From Azospirillum sp. TSH58 (GTDB taxonomy: Bacteria; Pseudomonadota; Alphaproteobacteria; Azospirillales; Azospirillaceae): a stretch of 64,000 nt of DNA. Shown here in pieces: positions 25,589 through 34,515 of the stretch; position 1 is the first letter of the stretch, and each line of letters begins with the position of its first letter. A model generated the notes under the pieces. That model made no database searches. It had not been told where the DNA came from and saw nothing but the letters and a program-made list of their open reading frames with translations. Both the position numbers and the translations under genes were made by a program. The stretch covers positions 1,812,001-1,876,000 of the forward strand of contig NZ_CP022364.1 of NCBI RefSeq assembly GCF_003119115.1, read 5' to 3'.

Positions 25589-26121
25589 GACGCGCTCCGC
25601 AGATGCTTGACCATGGGCAGGATCTGCTCCTCGACCACCTGCGGGGTCAGGGGGCCGACATGCTTGAAGCGGATGCGGCCCTGGCGGTCGAGCAGGAAGG
25701 TTTCCGGCACGCCGTAGACGCCCCAGTCGATGGACACGCGGCCGTCCAGGTCGACGCCGATGCTGGCGTAGGGATCGCCGTTGCGGTTCAGCCAGGCGAT
25801 GGCGTCCTCCGCCTTGTCCTTGTGGTTGATGCCGCGCACCGTCACGCCCTGCTCGCGGGCCAGCCGGGTGATGATCGGGTGCTCGGCCTTGCAGGGGATG
25901 CACCAGGAGGCGAAGACGTTCACCAGCGTGACGTCGCCCTTCAGCGTCGCGTTGGACAGCCCTTCCTTGTGGCCCGGCAGCGGCGGCAGCGAGAATTCCG
26001 GCGCCGGCTTGTCGATCAGGGCGGAGGGGATGTCGCGCGGGTCGCGGTCGAACCCGCGCAGGAAGGCCACGCCGACACCGACGAACAGCAGCAGCGGCAA
26101 CAGATAGATCAGGCGGCGCAT
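25585..26121 (-). CDS. ccmG: Thiol:disulfide interchange protein CcmG/DsbE
   Basis: 178 aa. N-terminal membrane anchor (LIYLLPLLLFVGVGVAFL), thioredoxin fold with active site NVFASWCIPCKAEHP (C-x2-C) near residue 80, and the CcmG-type GVYGVPETFLLDRQGRI cis-Pro segment. It keeps apocytochrome CXXCH thiols or CcmH reduced in the periplasm, receiving electrons from CcdA/DsbD, which is not seen here. Confidence 0.95.
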   Translation of the reverse strand: MRRLIYLLPLLLFVGVGVAFLRGFDRDPRDIPSALIDKPAPEFSLPPLPGHKEGLSNATLKGDVTLVNVFASWCIPCKAEHPIITRLAREQGVTVRGINHKDKAEDAIAWLNRNGDPYASIGVDLDGRVSIDWGVYGVPETFLLDRQGRIRFKHVGPLTPQVVEEQILPMVKHLRSAS

Positions 26122-26134
26122 CGTAGGCTTGTCC

Positions 26135-28126
26135 TTACTCGGCGGGCTGAAGGTTGCCCTTGGCGGCGCGGCGGCGCTCCGGGGCGCCGACGCGGAAGCG
26201 GCGGTCGGACAGGCTGACCAGCCCGCCCAGCATCATCCCCAGCGAGCCGATCCAGATCCACGGCACCAGCGGGTGATGGTACAGCCGCACCGTCCAGGCC
26301 GTGCCGTTCTGCGTCGGGTCGCCCAGCGCCACATAGACGTCGGACAGCCAGGTGGTGTGGATCGCCGCCTCGGTCGTCGTCATGCGGGTGACCGGGTAGC
26401 TGCGGCGCTGCGGCGTCAGGGTGGCGATGGTCTTGCCGTCGCGGGTGACGGTGAAGACGCCCTGCTCGGCGCTGTAGTTCGGCCCCTGCACCGTGCCGAC
26501 GCGGTCGAAATGCACGGCGTAGGCGCCGACCGTGGCGTTGTCGCCCGGCTTCATCGCCTTGATCGTCTCGCTCTGCCACGCCGAGGTGCCGGTCATGCCG
26601 GCGATGGCGATGCCCATGGAGGCGTGGGCGATGGTCATGCCCCAGGCGCTGCGCGGCAGGTTGACCGCGCGGTTCCAGCTGTCCTTCGCCGGGATGCGGA
26701 ACAGGCGGATGCGCTCGGCGAACTCGGCCAGCGAGCCGAAGAAGGACCAGGCGGCGAGCGCGACCCCGACCAGCGCCAGCAGCGGCCCGCCGCCGTTGGT
26801 CACGTAGGCGGCGATGGCGACGCAGGCCACGGTCGCCACGGCGGCCGTCCACAGCCGGGTCAGGGCGCCCAGCAGGTCGGCGCGCTTCCAGGCCAGGAAG
26901 GGGCCGACCACCATGGCGATCACCATCGGGATGGCGACCGGGATGAAGGTGGCGTTGAAGAAGGGCGGGCCGACCGACACCTTGCCGAGGTCGAGCACGT
27001 CGAGGAACAGCGGGTAGAGCGTGCCGATGAACACCGTCGCCGTCGCGGTGGACAGCAGCAGGTTGTTCAGCACCAGCGAGCCCTCGCGGCTGACCGGGGC
27101 GAACAGGCCGCCGGTCTTCAGGCTGGGCGCCCGCACGGAGTAGAGAAGCAGCGAGCCGCCGGTGGCGATGGCCAGCAGGACCAGGATGAAGACGCCGCGC
27201 GCCGGGTCCACCGCGAAGGCGTGGACCGAGGTCAGGATGCCCGAGCGCACCAGGAAGGTGCCCATCAGCGACAGCGAGAAGGTGATGATCGCCAGCAGGA
27301 TGGTCCAGGTCTTCAGCGCGTCGCGCTTCTCCACCACGATGGCGGAGTGCAGCAGCGCGGTGCCGGCCAGCCAGGGCATGAAGGACGCGTTCTCGACCGG
27401 GTCCCAGTACCACCAGCCGCCCCAGCCCAGCTCGTAATAGGCCCACCAGGAGCCGAGCGCGATGCCGGCGGTCAGCGTCGACCAGGCGGCCAGCGTCCAG
27501 GGCCGCACCCAGCGCGCCCAGGCCGGGTCCACGCGCCCTTCAATGAGCGCGGCGACCGCGAAGGAGAAGGCGACGGAGAAGCCGACATAACCCGCGTAGA
27601 GGAAGGGCGGGTGGAAGGCGAGGCCGGGGTCCTGCAACAGCGGGTTCAGGTCGTTGCCGTCGAGCGGCGCCGGAACCACGCGGATGAAGGGGTTCGACGT
27701 GATCAGGATGAACAGCAGGAAGCCGACGCCGATCATGCCCTGGACGGAGATGACGCGGGCCTTCAGCGAGGGCGGCAGGTTGCGCCCGAAGATGCCGACC
27801 GCCGCGCCGAACACCGTCAGCATGACGACCCACAGCATCATCGAGCCTTCGTGGTTCCCCCACACGCCCGACACCTTGTAGAGCATCGGCTTCATCGAGT
27901 GGCTGTTGGCGACCACGTTCGACACGCTGAAGTCCGACACCACATGCGCCCAGGTCAGGGCGCCGTAGGCGACCAGAACCAGCAGCATCTGGGCGATGGC
28001 GGCGGGGCGGGCGACGCCCATCCAGGCGGCGTTGCCGGTGGCGGCACCCACCAGGGGGACGCCGGACTGCACCAGCGCCACGAACAGCGCCAGCACCAGC
28101 GCGTAATGGCCGAGTTCGGGAATCAC
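26135..28126 (-). CDS. ccmF: Heme lyase subunit CcmF
   Basis: 663 aa polytopic protein starting MIPELGHYALVLALFVA. The WWD heme-handling motif is in ELGWGGWWYWDPVENASFMPW near residue 240. Conserved histidines lie in WGNHEGSMMLWVV and near the C-terminus in WTVRLYHHPLVPWIWIG. It catalyses attachment of heme from holo-CcmE to apocytochrome c with CcmH/I. Normal family length (640-680). Follows ccmE by 55 bases. Confidence 0.97.
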   Translation of the reverse strand: MIPELGHYALVLALFVALVQSGVPLVGAATGNAAWMGVARPAAIAQMLLVLVAYGALTWAHVVSDFSVSNVVANSHSMKPMLYKVSGVWGNHEGSMMLWVVMLTVFGAAVGIFGRNLPPSLKARVISVQGMIGVGFLLFILITSNPFIRVVPAPLDGNDLNPLLQDPGLAFHPPFLYAGYVGFSVAFSFAVAALIEGRVDPAWARWVRPWTLAAWSTLTAGIALGSWWAYYELGWGGWWYWDPVENASFMPWLAGTALLHSAIVVEKRDALKTWTILLAIITFSLSLMGTFLVRSGILTSVHAFAVDPARGVFILVLLAIATGGSLLLYSVRAPSLKTGGLFAPVSREGSLVLNNLLLSTATATVFIGTLYPLFLDVLDLGKVSVGPPFFNATFIPVAIPMVIAMVVGPFLAWKRADLLGALTRLWTAAVATVACVAIAAYVTNGGGPLLALVGVALAAWSFFGSLAEFAERIRLFRIPAKDSWNRAVNLPRSAWGMTIAHASMGIAIAGMTGTSAWQSETIKAMKPGDNATVGAYAVHFDRVGTVQGPNYSAEQGVFTVTRDGKTIATLTPQRRSYPVTRMTTTEAAIHTTWLSDVYVALGDPTQNGTAWTVRLYHHPLVPWIWIGSLGMMLGGLVSLSDRRFRVGAPERRRAAKGNLQPAE

Positions 28127-28181
28127 GGGCCCGATGCTCCCTTGAAGAACGGAATGAGGAGGAGTGGGGAAGCCGCCAGCG

Positions 28182-28637
28182 TCACGAGCTGGGCTTCTGC
28201 TCCTTCGAGTTCGCCTTGAAGTGCTCCGCCTCCTTCAGCGCGGCGGCGACCTCCGGCGGCATGTAGTTCTCGTCGTGCTTGGCCAGCACCTCGCGCGCCT
28301 GGAAGACGCCGTTGATCATGCGGCCTTCCGTGATGACGCCCTGGCCCTCGCGGAACAGGTCGGGAAGCTGGCCGCGGTAGCTGACGGCGACGGTGTGCAC
28401 CGTGTCGGTGACGCGGAACTGCGTCGTCACCCCGTCGGGCATCTTGCTGACGCTGCCCTCCTCGACGAGGCCGCCCAGGCGGAAGTTGCGGTCGCCGATG
28501 TCCTGGGTCTGCAACTGCGTCGGGCTGAAGAAGAAGACGATGTTGTCCTCGAACGCCGTCAGCGTCAGGGCGGTGGCCGCGCCAAGGCCCAGCAGGGCGA
28601 GGCCCAGCATGTAGAGGCGCCGTTTCTTGCGGGTCAT
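28182..28637 (-). CDS. ccmE: Heme chaperone CcmE
   Basis: 151 aa. N-terminal membrane anchor after a basic MTRKKRR start, then an OB-fold. The heme-attachment histidine is in LAKHDENYMPPEV near residue 123 (H-x3-Y type). It receives heme via CcmC and is released by CcmAB. The ATG overlaps the ccmD stop (ATGA). Confidence 0.96.
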   Translation of the reverse strand: MTRKKRRLYMLGLALLGLGAATALTLTAFEDNIVFFFSPTQLQTQDIGDRNFRLGGLVEEGSVSKMPDGVTTQFRVTDTVHTVAVSYRGQLPDLFREGQGVITEGRMINGVFQAREVLAKHDENYMPPEVAAALKEAEHFKANSKEQKPSS

Positions 28638-28852
28638 CCTTCACCAACCTCCGCCGCGGGCGACGCCGCGGCTCCGTTGCGCGCCCGGCGCCGCCGCGGC
28701 GGGCGGCTGCCTTCCAGCGCCTTCAGGGTCGTCTCGGCGCCGCGCAGCGCCTTCAGCGTGGCGACCAGAAGGCCGACCATCACCAGCGCCGCCAGGGCGT
28801 AGGACGACCAGACATACGCGGCGTAGCCGCCCATCGCGAAAAACTCTGCCAT
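28634..28852 (-). CDS. ccmD: Heme exporter protein CcmD
   Basis: 72 aa. One membrane helix (YVWSSYALAALVMVGLLVAT) preceded by the conserved MGGYAAYVW and followed by a basic, coiled tail. It stabilises the CcmABC-CcmE heme-loading complex. Its size and position between ccmC and ccmE are diagnostic. Confidence 0.93.
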   Translation of the reverse strand: MAEFFAMGGYAAYVWSSYALAALVMVGLLVATLKALRGAETTLKALEGSRPPRRRRARNGAAASPAAEVGEG

Positions 28853-28883
28853 CCTTGCCTCCGGCCCAGCCTGTTCCCGTGCC

Positions 28884-29603
28884 TCAGCCCTGCGCCTCGG
28901 TCAGGCGCATCGTCTGGATCTTGCGTTGCACGATCTCCGCCCGCAGGCGCAGCAGGACCACCGTGATGAAGTAGGCGGTGAAGCCCAGCGCCATGACCAG
29001 CAGCGGGACCAGCATGGACCCGTCGATGGTCGGTCCGCCCATGCGGATGACGCTGGCCGGCTGGTGCAGGGTGTTCCACCAGTCCACCGAGAATTTGATG
29101 ATCGGCACGTTCACGATGCCGACGAGAAGCAACACGTTGCCCGCCCGCGTCCCGCGCTGCGGGTCGTCGAAGGCGTTCACCAGCGCCATGTAGCCGAGAT
29201 AGAGGAAGAACAGGATCAGCACGCTGGTCAGCCGCGCGTCCCACACCCACCACGTTCCCCACATCGGCGCGCCCCACAGCGAGCCGGTGACGAGGCAGAT
29301 GAGGGTGAAGCCGGCGCCGACCGGGGCGGCGGCCTTGGCGAACAGGTCGGCCAGCGGATGCTTCCACACCAGCCCGCAGGCGGCGGCGATGGCCATGTTG
29401 ACGTAGACGAACAGGCTCATCCAGGCGGCGGGCACGTGGATGTACATGATCCGCACGGTGTCGCCCTGCTGGTAGTCGCGGGGCGAGCCGACCAGCGCGA
29501 TGTAGAGCCCGACGATCAGCAGGATCACGGTCGCCCCCGCCGTCCAGGGCAGGATCGCCGCCGACAGGCGCTGGAAGCGGGCAGGATTTGCAAATCGATG
29601 CAT
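28884..29603 (-). CDS. ccmC: Heme exporter/loader CcmC
   Basis: 239 aa, six helices. The WWD motif is WGAPMWGTWWVWDARLTSVL near residue 120. External histidines are in YIHVPAAWM and WWNTLHQPASV. It presents heme to CcmE. The ATG at 29603 is used; an open frame upstream to 29696 has no homology. First gene of the ccmCDEFGHI operon. Confidence 0.95.
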   Translation of the reverse strand: MHRFANPARFQRLSAAILPWTAGATVILLIVGLYIALVGSPRDYQQGDTVRIMYIHVPAAWMSLFVYVNMAIAAACGLVWKHPLADLFAKAAAPVGAGFTLICLVTGSLWGAPMWGTWWVWDARLTSVLILFFLYLGYMALVNAFDDPQRGTRAGNVLLLVGIVNVPIIKFSVDWWNTLHQPASVIRMGGPTIDGSMLVPLLVMALGFTAYFITVVLLRLRAEIVQRKIQTMRLTEAQG

Positions 29604-29839
29604 AGGACCTATGGGCCTCTGGTCGTGCTGCGGACGATATAAGCTCAGTGATGCCCCAGCGCGAGGGGTTTCGCCTTGATCTTGGTCAGGAAACATGGCC
29701 GCACACCGTGGTGTTTTCAGGACGGTGCGGCGGCCTGTCGCACTGACGGTACGACGGGTTGACGCGGCCTTTCCATGCTACGTTGGTGCAGGGCGGGTGA
29801 AAAAGTCCGGCAGGCCCGGCCGAATGGGCGAAGCCGCGC

Positions 29840-30901
29840 TCAATGGGTGTGCGCGTGGTGGGCGTCCGGAAAGTGGGGGTGCCGGTGCCGCAGGCGTCCA
29901 TGGCGGTGACGGTGGCTGTGCGGTTCGCTCACCGGGCCGTCGTGATGGTGCCGGTGGTGCTCGTCATGGATGTGCGGGTGGTCGTGCTCGATCTCGTCAT
30001 GGTCGTGCTCATGGTCGTGGTCCTCGGTCAGGTGCAGCCAGACGCCGACTCCCATCAGGACCGCCGCCGCCGCCAGCCCGAGCGTCACGGGCTCCCCGAA
30101 GATCGCCAGGGAGGCGATGCCCCCGACGAAGGGGGCCGTCGAGAAATAGGCCCCGGTGCGTGCGGCGCCGATGTGGCGCAGGGCGACCACGAACAGCACG
30201 AGGCTGACGCCGTAGCCGAGCAGCCCGACCAGCATCGCCGCCGCCGCGGTCGGCAGCGCGGGCGCGCCGTCGCCGAGCGCCAGGGCGATCCCGACAGTGA
30301 CGGTGCCGGCCACCAGACCCTTGATCATGGCGATGTCCGCCGGGTCGGCCAGCGACACCTTGCGGGTCAGGTTGTTGTCCACCGCCCACATCAGGCAGGC
30401 GGCGGCGACCGCGGCGGGTCCCCAGCCGGCGGCGAGGTTCGCTCCGTCCAGGCTCACCGGTCCGCCCCAGGACAGCACGACCGCCCCCGCCACGATGGCG
30501 GCCATCCCGGCGACGAGGCGCCGGTCGACGCCCTCGCGGAAGACGAACCACGCCAGCAGGGCGGTGAACACCCCTTCCAGATTGAGCAGGAGCGAGGCGG
30601 TCGATGCCGGCGTCGCCGCCAGTCCGGCCATCAGCAGAACCGGCCCGGCGACTCCCCCGGCAGCAACGGCGGCGAGCAGCCAGAGCCACTCGGCGCCGCG
30701 GAGGCCGCGTTCGCCGCGCTTCCGCGTTCCCGTCAGCCCGCGGACCAGCCGGACCAGCCCCAGCCCGATCCCGGAGCCGAGATAGAGCAGGCCCGCCAGC
30801 ATCCAGGGGGACAGGTCATGGACCAGCAGCTTCGCCAGCGGCGTGCTGAGGCCGAAAAGGGCCGCGGCCAGGATGGCGGTCGTCGCGCCGGTTCGGGGCA
30901 T
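29840..30901 (-). CDS. EamA/DMT permease with His-rich cytoplasmic tail
   Basis: 353 aa. Ten-helix EamA permease (GATTAILAAALFGLSTPLAK; APVVGGIASL-like second half), GAG start rejected in favour of the ATG at 30901 with GAGGCGC in front. The last 62 residues or so, after WLHLTEDHD, are a tail in which roughly every second residue is His or Asp/Glu (HDEIEHDHPHIHDEHHRHHH and more). Such tails bind transition metals in known metal transporters, so this DMT may handle, or be gated by, Zn, Ni, Co or Cu. That is inference; EamA members otherwise move organic metabolites. Not in an obvious operon. Confidence 0.82.
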   Translation of the reverse strand: MPRTGATTAILAAALFGLSTPLAKLLVHDLSPWMLAGLLYLGSGIGLGLVRLVRGLTGTRKRGERGLRGAEWLWLLAAVAAGGVAGPVLLMAGLAATPASTASLLLNLEGVFTALLAWFVFREGVDRRLVAGMAAIVAGAVVLSWGGPVSLDGANLAAGWGPAAVAAACLMWAVDNNLTRKVSLADPADIAMIKGLVAGTVTVGIALALGDGAPALPTAAAAMLVGLLGYGVSLVLFVVALRHIGAARTGAYFSTAPFVGGIASLAIFGEPVTLGLAAAAVLMGVGVWLHLTEDHDHEHDHDEIEHDHPHIHDEHHRHHHDGPVSEPHSHRHRHGRLRHRHPHFPDAHHAHTH

Positions 30902-30936
30902 GAGCGCCTCGCACGCCTGTTGAGTGAGGGAACCCT

Positions 30937-31101
30937 TGCCCCCACCCTAACCCTCCCCCGCTTCGCAGGGGAGGGGACAGACGCCGCTTCGCAAAATCTC
31001 CCTCCCCTGCGTCAGCTCTCGCGCAAACCAAAGGTTTGCGCTGACGCGGCAAGCGGACCATAGGTCCGCTGAGAGCGGGGGAGGGCCGGGGTGGGGGCCG
31101 G
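30937..31101. repeat. Interspersed repeat copy 3, inverse orientation
   Basis: Starts GCCCCCACCCTAACCCTCCC and ends with the purine complement GGGGTGGGGGC near 31100. Inside are a CGCAGGGGAGGG / CCCTCCCCTGCG pair and two hairpins, GCGCAAACC-AAA-GGTTTGCGC (31021-31041) and GCGGACC-ATA-GGTCCGC (31053-31069). These are the reverse-order relatives of the two hairpins in the copy at 4912-5094, with loop changes and conserved stems. Confidence 0.8.
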
Positions 31102-31104
31102 CAG

Positions 31105-31794
31105 CTACCCCCGCGCCCGCAGGTACGGCGTCATGCGCCACTCCGCGTAGCGGATCAGGCGCGAGGCGATGAAGTTCAGCAGCAGATAGATGCTGCCCGC
31201 CACGATGAACACCTCGAACACCGCGAAGCTCTGCGCGATGATCTTGCGGGCGATGCCGGTGATCTCCAGAAGCGTGATGGTGCTGGCGAGCGAGCTGGCC
31301 TTGACCATCAGGATCACCTCGTTGCCGTAGGCCGGCAGCATCTGGCGGATCGCCACCGGCATCACGATCCGGCGGAACAGCAGCGTGCGCGACATGCCGC
31401 AGGCCCGCGCCGCCTCGATCTGGCCCTGCGGCACCGACAGGATGGCGCCGCGCAGGATCTCGCTGGTGTAGGCGCCGGTGTTCAGCGTCAGCGCCAGGAT
31501 CGCGCACCAGAAGGGCTCGCGCAGGTAGATCCAGAGGAAGCTGCTGCGCACCAGCTCGAACTGGCCCATGCCGTAATAGATCAGGAAGATCTGGACGAGC
31601 AGCGGCGTGCCGCGGAACACGAAGACGTAGGCGGCCATCAGCCGCTCGGTGACGCGGTTGCCGTACAGCCGCAGCAGCGCCACCGCGAAGGCCACGCCCG
31701 CGCCGAACAGCAGCGCCAGCCCGACCAGCTGCAGGGTCACCGGAACGCCGCGCAGGAGGGTGGGCACGCTGTCCCACATCAGTTCCCAGTTCAT
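31105..31794 (-). CDS. Amino-acid ABC transporter permease (HisM/ArtM type)
   Basis: 229 aa, five helices. TLQLVGLALLFGAGVAFAVA opens a HisM-type permease, and the EAA loop is EAARACGMSRTLLFRRIVMP. It starts three bases after the preceding permease stop. Part of a four-gene polar amino acid (basic type) uptake system; the ligand is set by the binding protein. Confidence 0.92.
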   Translation of the reverse strand: MNWELMWDSVPTLLRGVPVTLQLVGLALLFGAGVAFAVALLRLYGNRVTERLMAAYVFVFRGTPLLVQIFLIYYGMGQFELVRSSFLWIYLREPFWCAILALTLNTGAYTSEILRGAILSVPQGQIEAARACGMSRTLLFRRIVMPVAIRQMLPAYGNEVILMVKASSLASTITLLEITGIARKIIAQSFAVFEVFIVAGSIYLLLNFIASRLIRYAEWRMTPYLRARG

Positions 31795-31797
31795 GGG

Positions 31798-32502
31798 TCA
31801 GGCCCTCCGCACGCCGCGATTGGCGTAGCGTTCCGCCCGCTCGAACGCCACCGTCGATACGGTGGTGAGCAGGAGGTAGAGCACCGCCGCGGTGGTGTAG
31901 AACAGGAACGGCTGGCGGGTCGACCCCGCCGCCACGTGCGACACGCGCATGATCTCGGCCAGCGCCGTCACGGAGATCAGCGCCGTGTCCTTCAGGGTGA
32001 GCTGCCAGACGTTGCCCAGCCCCGGCAGGGCGTAGCGCAGGGTCTGCGGCACCAGGATGCGGCGCAGGATCAGCCAGCGCGACATGCCGCAGGCGCGCGC
32101 CGCCTCGATCTGGCCGTGGGGCACCGCCTGGACCGCGCCGCGGATCACCTCCGTCGAATAGGCGCCGGAGATCAGACCGACCGCCAGCACGCCGATGGAG
32201 AAGGCGTTCAGCTCGATGTAGCCCTCGTAGCCGAAGACCCGGCCGACGGCCATGACCGCGCCGCTGCCGCCGAAGAACAGCAGGTAGATGACCAGCAGCT
32301 CGGGCACGCCGCGGACGACGGTGGTGTAGACCTCCGCGATGCCGGTGAGGGCGAGGTTGCGGCTGAGCTTCGCCGACGCGCCGAGCGATCCGAAGACGAG
32401 GCCGAGGACGAAGGCCGACACCGACACGGCGACCGTCATCGCGGCCCCGCCGAGAAGCTGGCCGCCCCACCCGTTCGGGCCGAAGGAGAGAAGTTCGAAC
32501 AT
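31798..32502 (-). CDS. Amino-acid ABC transporter permease (HisQ/ArtQ type)
   Basis: 234 aa. The EAA loop is EAARACGMSRWLILRRILVP, with five hydrophobic segments. The ATG at 32502 follows a leader in which GGAG occurs three times in an 11-base tandem repeat (see that entry); an extended open frame to 32574 lies in this repetitive leader. Pairs with the downstream permease to form the membrane channel. Confidence 0.92.
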   Translation of the reverse strand: MFELLSFGPNGWGGQLLGGAAMTVAVSVSAFVLGLVFGSLGASAKLSRNLALTGIAEVYTTVVRGVPELLVIYLLFFGGSGAVMAVGRVFGYEGYIELNAFSIGVLAVGLISGAYSTEVIRGAVQAVPHGQIEAARACGMSRWLILRRILVPQTLRYALPGLGNVWQLTLKDTALISVTALAEIMRVSHVAAGSTRQPFLFYTTAAVLYLLLTTVSTVAFERAERYANRGVRRA

Positions 32503-32504
32503 GC

Positions 32505-32535
32505 GCTCCGAAAGGGCTCCGAAAGGGCTCCGAAC
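32505..32535 (-). repeat. 11-base tandem repeat carrying three Shine-Dalgarno copies
   Basis: On the mRNA strand the unit GGAGCCCTTTC occurs twice, and a third GGAG-GC start sits directly before the ATG, so GGAG appears at about 7, 18 and 29 bases upstream of the permease start. Confidence 0.75.
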
Positions 32536-32540
32536 CGGGT

Positions 32541-32571
32541 TCCCCTCCCCCCGCGACGGAGGAGAGGGGGA
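32541..32571. repeat. Short hairpin copy of the pyrimidine/purine repeat after the binding-protein gene
   Basis: TCCCCTC and GAGAGGGGGA arms face each other just downstream (minus strand) of the binding-protein stop, before the permease genes. Such intercistronic hairpins often protect the upstream mRNA and give binding protein in excess. Confidence 0.55.
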
Positions 32572-32593
32572 CATCCCTTGCTGCGATAGGGCT

Positions 32594-33430
32594 TTACTTG
32601 ATCGAGATGTCGTAGCCGAAGTGCTGGGTGCTCAGCTTGGTGATGGTGCCGTCCTGGTTGGCCTCGGCGATGGCCTTGTTGAACAGCTCCTTCAGGTCGC
32701 CGTCGGCCTTGCGCAGGCCCACGCCCACGCCCTTGCCCAGCACGCCGCGCGCGAAGGCCGGGCCGAACAGGGTCATGCCGTTGCCGGCGTCCGCCTTGAG
32801 GATGGCGTCCACCGCCGAACGGTCGCCGAAGATGGCGTCGACGCGGCCGGCGGCCATGTCGATGCCGGCGTTGTCCAGCTTGTCGTAGGTGCGGACCGCC
32901 ACCTGCGGCAGGAGCTTCTCCATGAAGTTCGCCTGGATGGTCGAGGTCTGCACGCCGACCGTCTTGCCCTTCAGCGCGTCGGCCAGGGCGGCGATGGCGG
33001 CCTTCGGGTCGTCCTTGGACAGGTCGTAGCGCTCGCCGGGGAAGGTCGCCTTGGCGAGCGGCGAATTCTTCATGGTGCCGAACATCGACGGCTCGGTGCC
33101 GTAGGGGCCGGCGAAGGCGATGACCTTCTCACGCTCGTCGGTGATCGACATCGCCGCCATGATGGCGTCGTACTTGCCCTGCTGGATGGCCGGGATCATG
33201 CCGTCCCAATCCTGGGCGACGATCTCGCACTCGGCCTTGATCCGCTTGCAGAGCTCCAGGGCGAGGTCCGGCTCGAAGCCGACCAGCTTGCCCGACGGGT
33301 CCGTCGCGTTCCAGGGGGCGTAGGCGCCCTCGGTGGCGATGCGGATCTTCTTCCACTCCTTGGCCTCGGCAGCGGTGCCGGCGACCGCAACGATGGCGCC
33401 GAGCGCCAGGGCCGCAACGATCTTCTTCAC
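32594..33430 (-). CDS. Periplasmic basic/polar amino-acid-binding protein
   Basis: 278 aa with a signal peptide (MKKIVAALALGAIVAVAGTAAEA). Family 3 solute-binding: IRIATEGAYAPWNATDPSGK, GFEPDLALELCKRI and VAQDWDGMIPAIQQGKYDAIMA are the LAO/HisJ-type motifs. The two cysteines LCKRIKAECE fit the LAO disulfide. Best guess for ligand: Lys/Arg/Orn/His or related. AGGAGG is perfectly placed upstream. A TTGACT at 33518-33513 (minus strand) may be a -35 for this gene. Confidence 0.92.
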   Translation of the reverse strand: MKKIVAALALGAIVAVAGTAAEAKEWKKIRIATEGAYAPWNATDPSGKLVGFEPDLALELCKRIKAECEIVAQDWDGMIPAIQQGKYDAIMAAMSITDEREKVIAFAGPYGTEPSMFGTMKNSPLAKATFPGERYDLSKDDPKAAIAALADALKGKTVGVQTSTIQANFMEKLLPQVAVRTYDKLDNAGIDMAAGRVDAIFGDRSAVDAILKADAGNGMTLFGPAFARGVLGKGVGVGLRKADGDLKELFNKAIAEANQDGTITKLSTQHFGYDISIK

Positions 33431-33551
33431 GGGAAAACCTCCTCTGTTCTGATGCCCTTATGGATGGCTCTTATGCTCGGGCAGGCTCTGAGGTTTACGG
33501 TTTTACAGCGCCAGTCAAGGGAATTGAGCGGGCCGTCCTCGCGCGACCGAT

Positions 33552-34358
33552 TCAGCCGCCGCCGGACAGGTGACGCGACAGGAACTGTCGCACGCGGTCC
33601 GATTCCGGATTGACCAGAACCCGGTCGGGCGGCCCCCGCTCCTCGATCCGGCCCTGGTGGAGGAACACCACCTCCGACGCGACCTCGCGGGCGAAGCCCA
33701 TCTCGTGCGTCACGAGAATCATGGTGTTGCCCTCCTCGGCGAGCTGGCGGATGACCAGCAGCACCTCGCCCACCAGTTCGGGGTCGAGCGCGGAGGTCGG
33801 CTCGTCGAACAGCATCACCTTGGGCTGCATGGCCAGCGCGCGGGCGATGGCGGCGCGCTGCTGCTGCCCGCCGGACAGCTGCACCGGGTAGGACTCGGCC
33901 TTGGCCAGGATGCCCACCTTGTCCAGCAGCTTGCGGGCGCGGTCCACCGCCTCCGCCTTCGGGACGCCCAGCACATGGACCGGCGCCTCGATGACGTTCT
34001 CCAGGATGGTCATGTGGGTCCAGAGGTTGAAGCTCTGGAACACCATGCCGAGCCGGGTGCGGATGCGGTCCACCTGCCGGGAATCGGCGGGGACGGTCTG
34101 GCCGCCGCGCGCCTTCTTCAGGCCGATGGCCTCGCCGCCGATGACGATCCGCCCCTCGTCCGGCACCTCCAGCATGTTGATGCAGCGCAGCAGCGTGCTC
34201 TTGCCGGAGCCGGAGGAGCCGATCAGCGTGATGACGTCGCCTTCGCGCGCGGTCAGGGAGACGCCCTTCAGCACCTCCAGCGGGCCGAAGCGCTTGTGGA
34301 CATTCTCGACGAGGACGGCTTCGGGGGCGTTGGGATTCGTGGGCGGGTGTCGGTGCAT
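33552..34358 (-). CDS. Amino-acid ABC transporter ATP-binding protein
   Basis: 268 aa. Walker A GSSGSGKSTLLR, Q-loop MVFQSFNLW, signature LSGGQQQRAAIARAL, Walker B KVMLFDEPTSALD, H-loop THEMGFA. HisP/GlnQ type. The start at 34358 gives a short non-conserved N-terminus MHRHPPTNP; the frame upstream is non-coding. Gene order ATPase, binding protein, two permeases on the minus strand. Confidence 0.95.
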   Translation of the reverse strand: MHRHPPTNPNAPEAVLVENVHKRFGPLEVLKGVSLTAREGDVITLIGSSGSGKSTLLRCINMLEVPDEGRIVIGGEAIGLKKARGGQTVPADSRQVDRIRTRLGMVFQSFNLWTHMTILENVIEAPVHVLGVPKAEAVDRARKLLDKVGILAKAESYPVQLSGGQQQRAAIARALAMQPKVMLFDEPTSALDPELVGEVLLVIRQLAEEGNTMILVTHEMGFAREVASEVVFLHQGRIEERGPPDRVLVNPESDRVRQFLSRHLSGGG

Positions 34359-34515
34359 GCGGGGCTTGCTGGCGGGGAACGGGGACGGGGCGGGGAACGG
34401 TCTGGACCGCCCAACCCTGGACGGTGCCGCTAGGCTAGACCGCCGGACAAACTCCCGCAACGCGGATTTTACAGGCCGCGGGGCAACCGCGCGATGGGGC
34501 AAGCCGGCGGGTTTT

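Noticed and set aside
25100..25903. 267-codon version of CcmH with a long N-terminus
   Set aside because: The first 105 codons lie inside ccmG in another frame. The GTG at 25588 gives a normal signal segment and 4-base overlap.
26129..28219. 696-codon plus-strand frame opposite ccmF
   Set aside because: Shadow of ccmF; His/Arg/Gly-rich with no recognisable domain.
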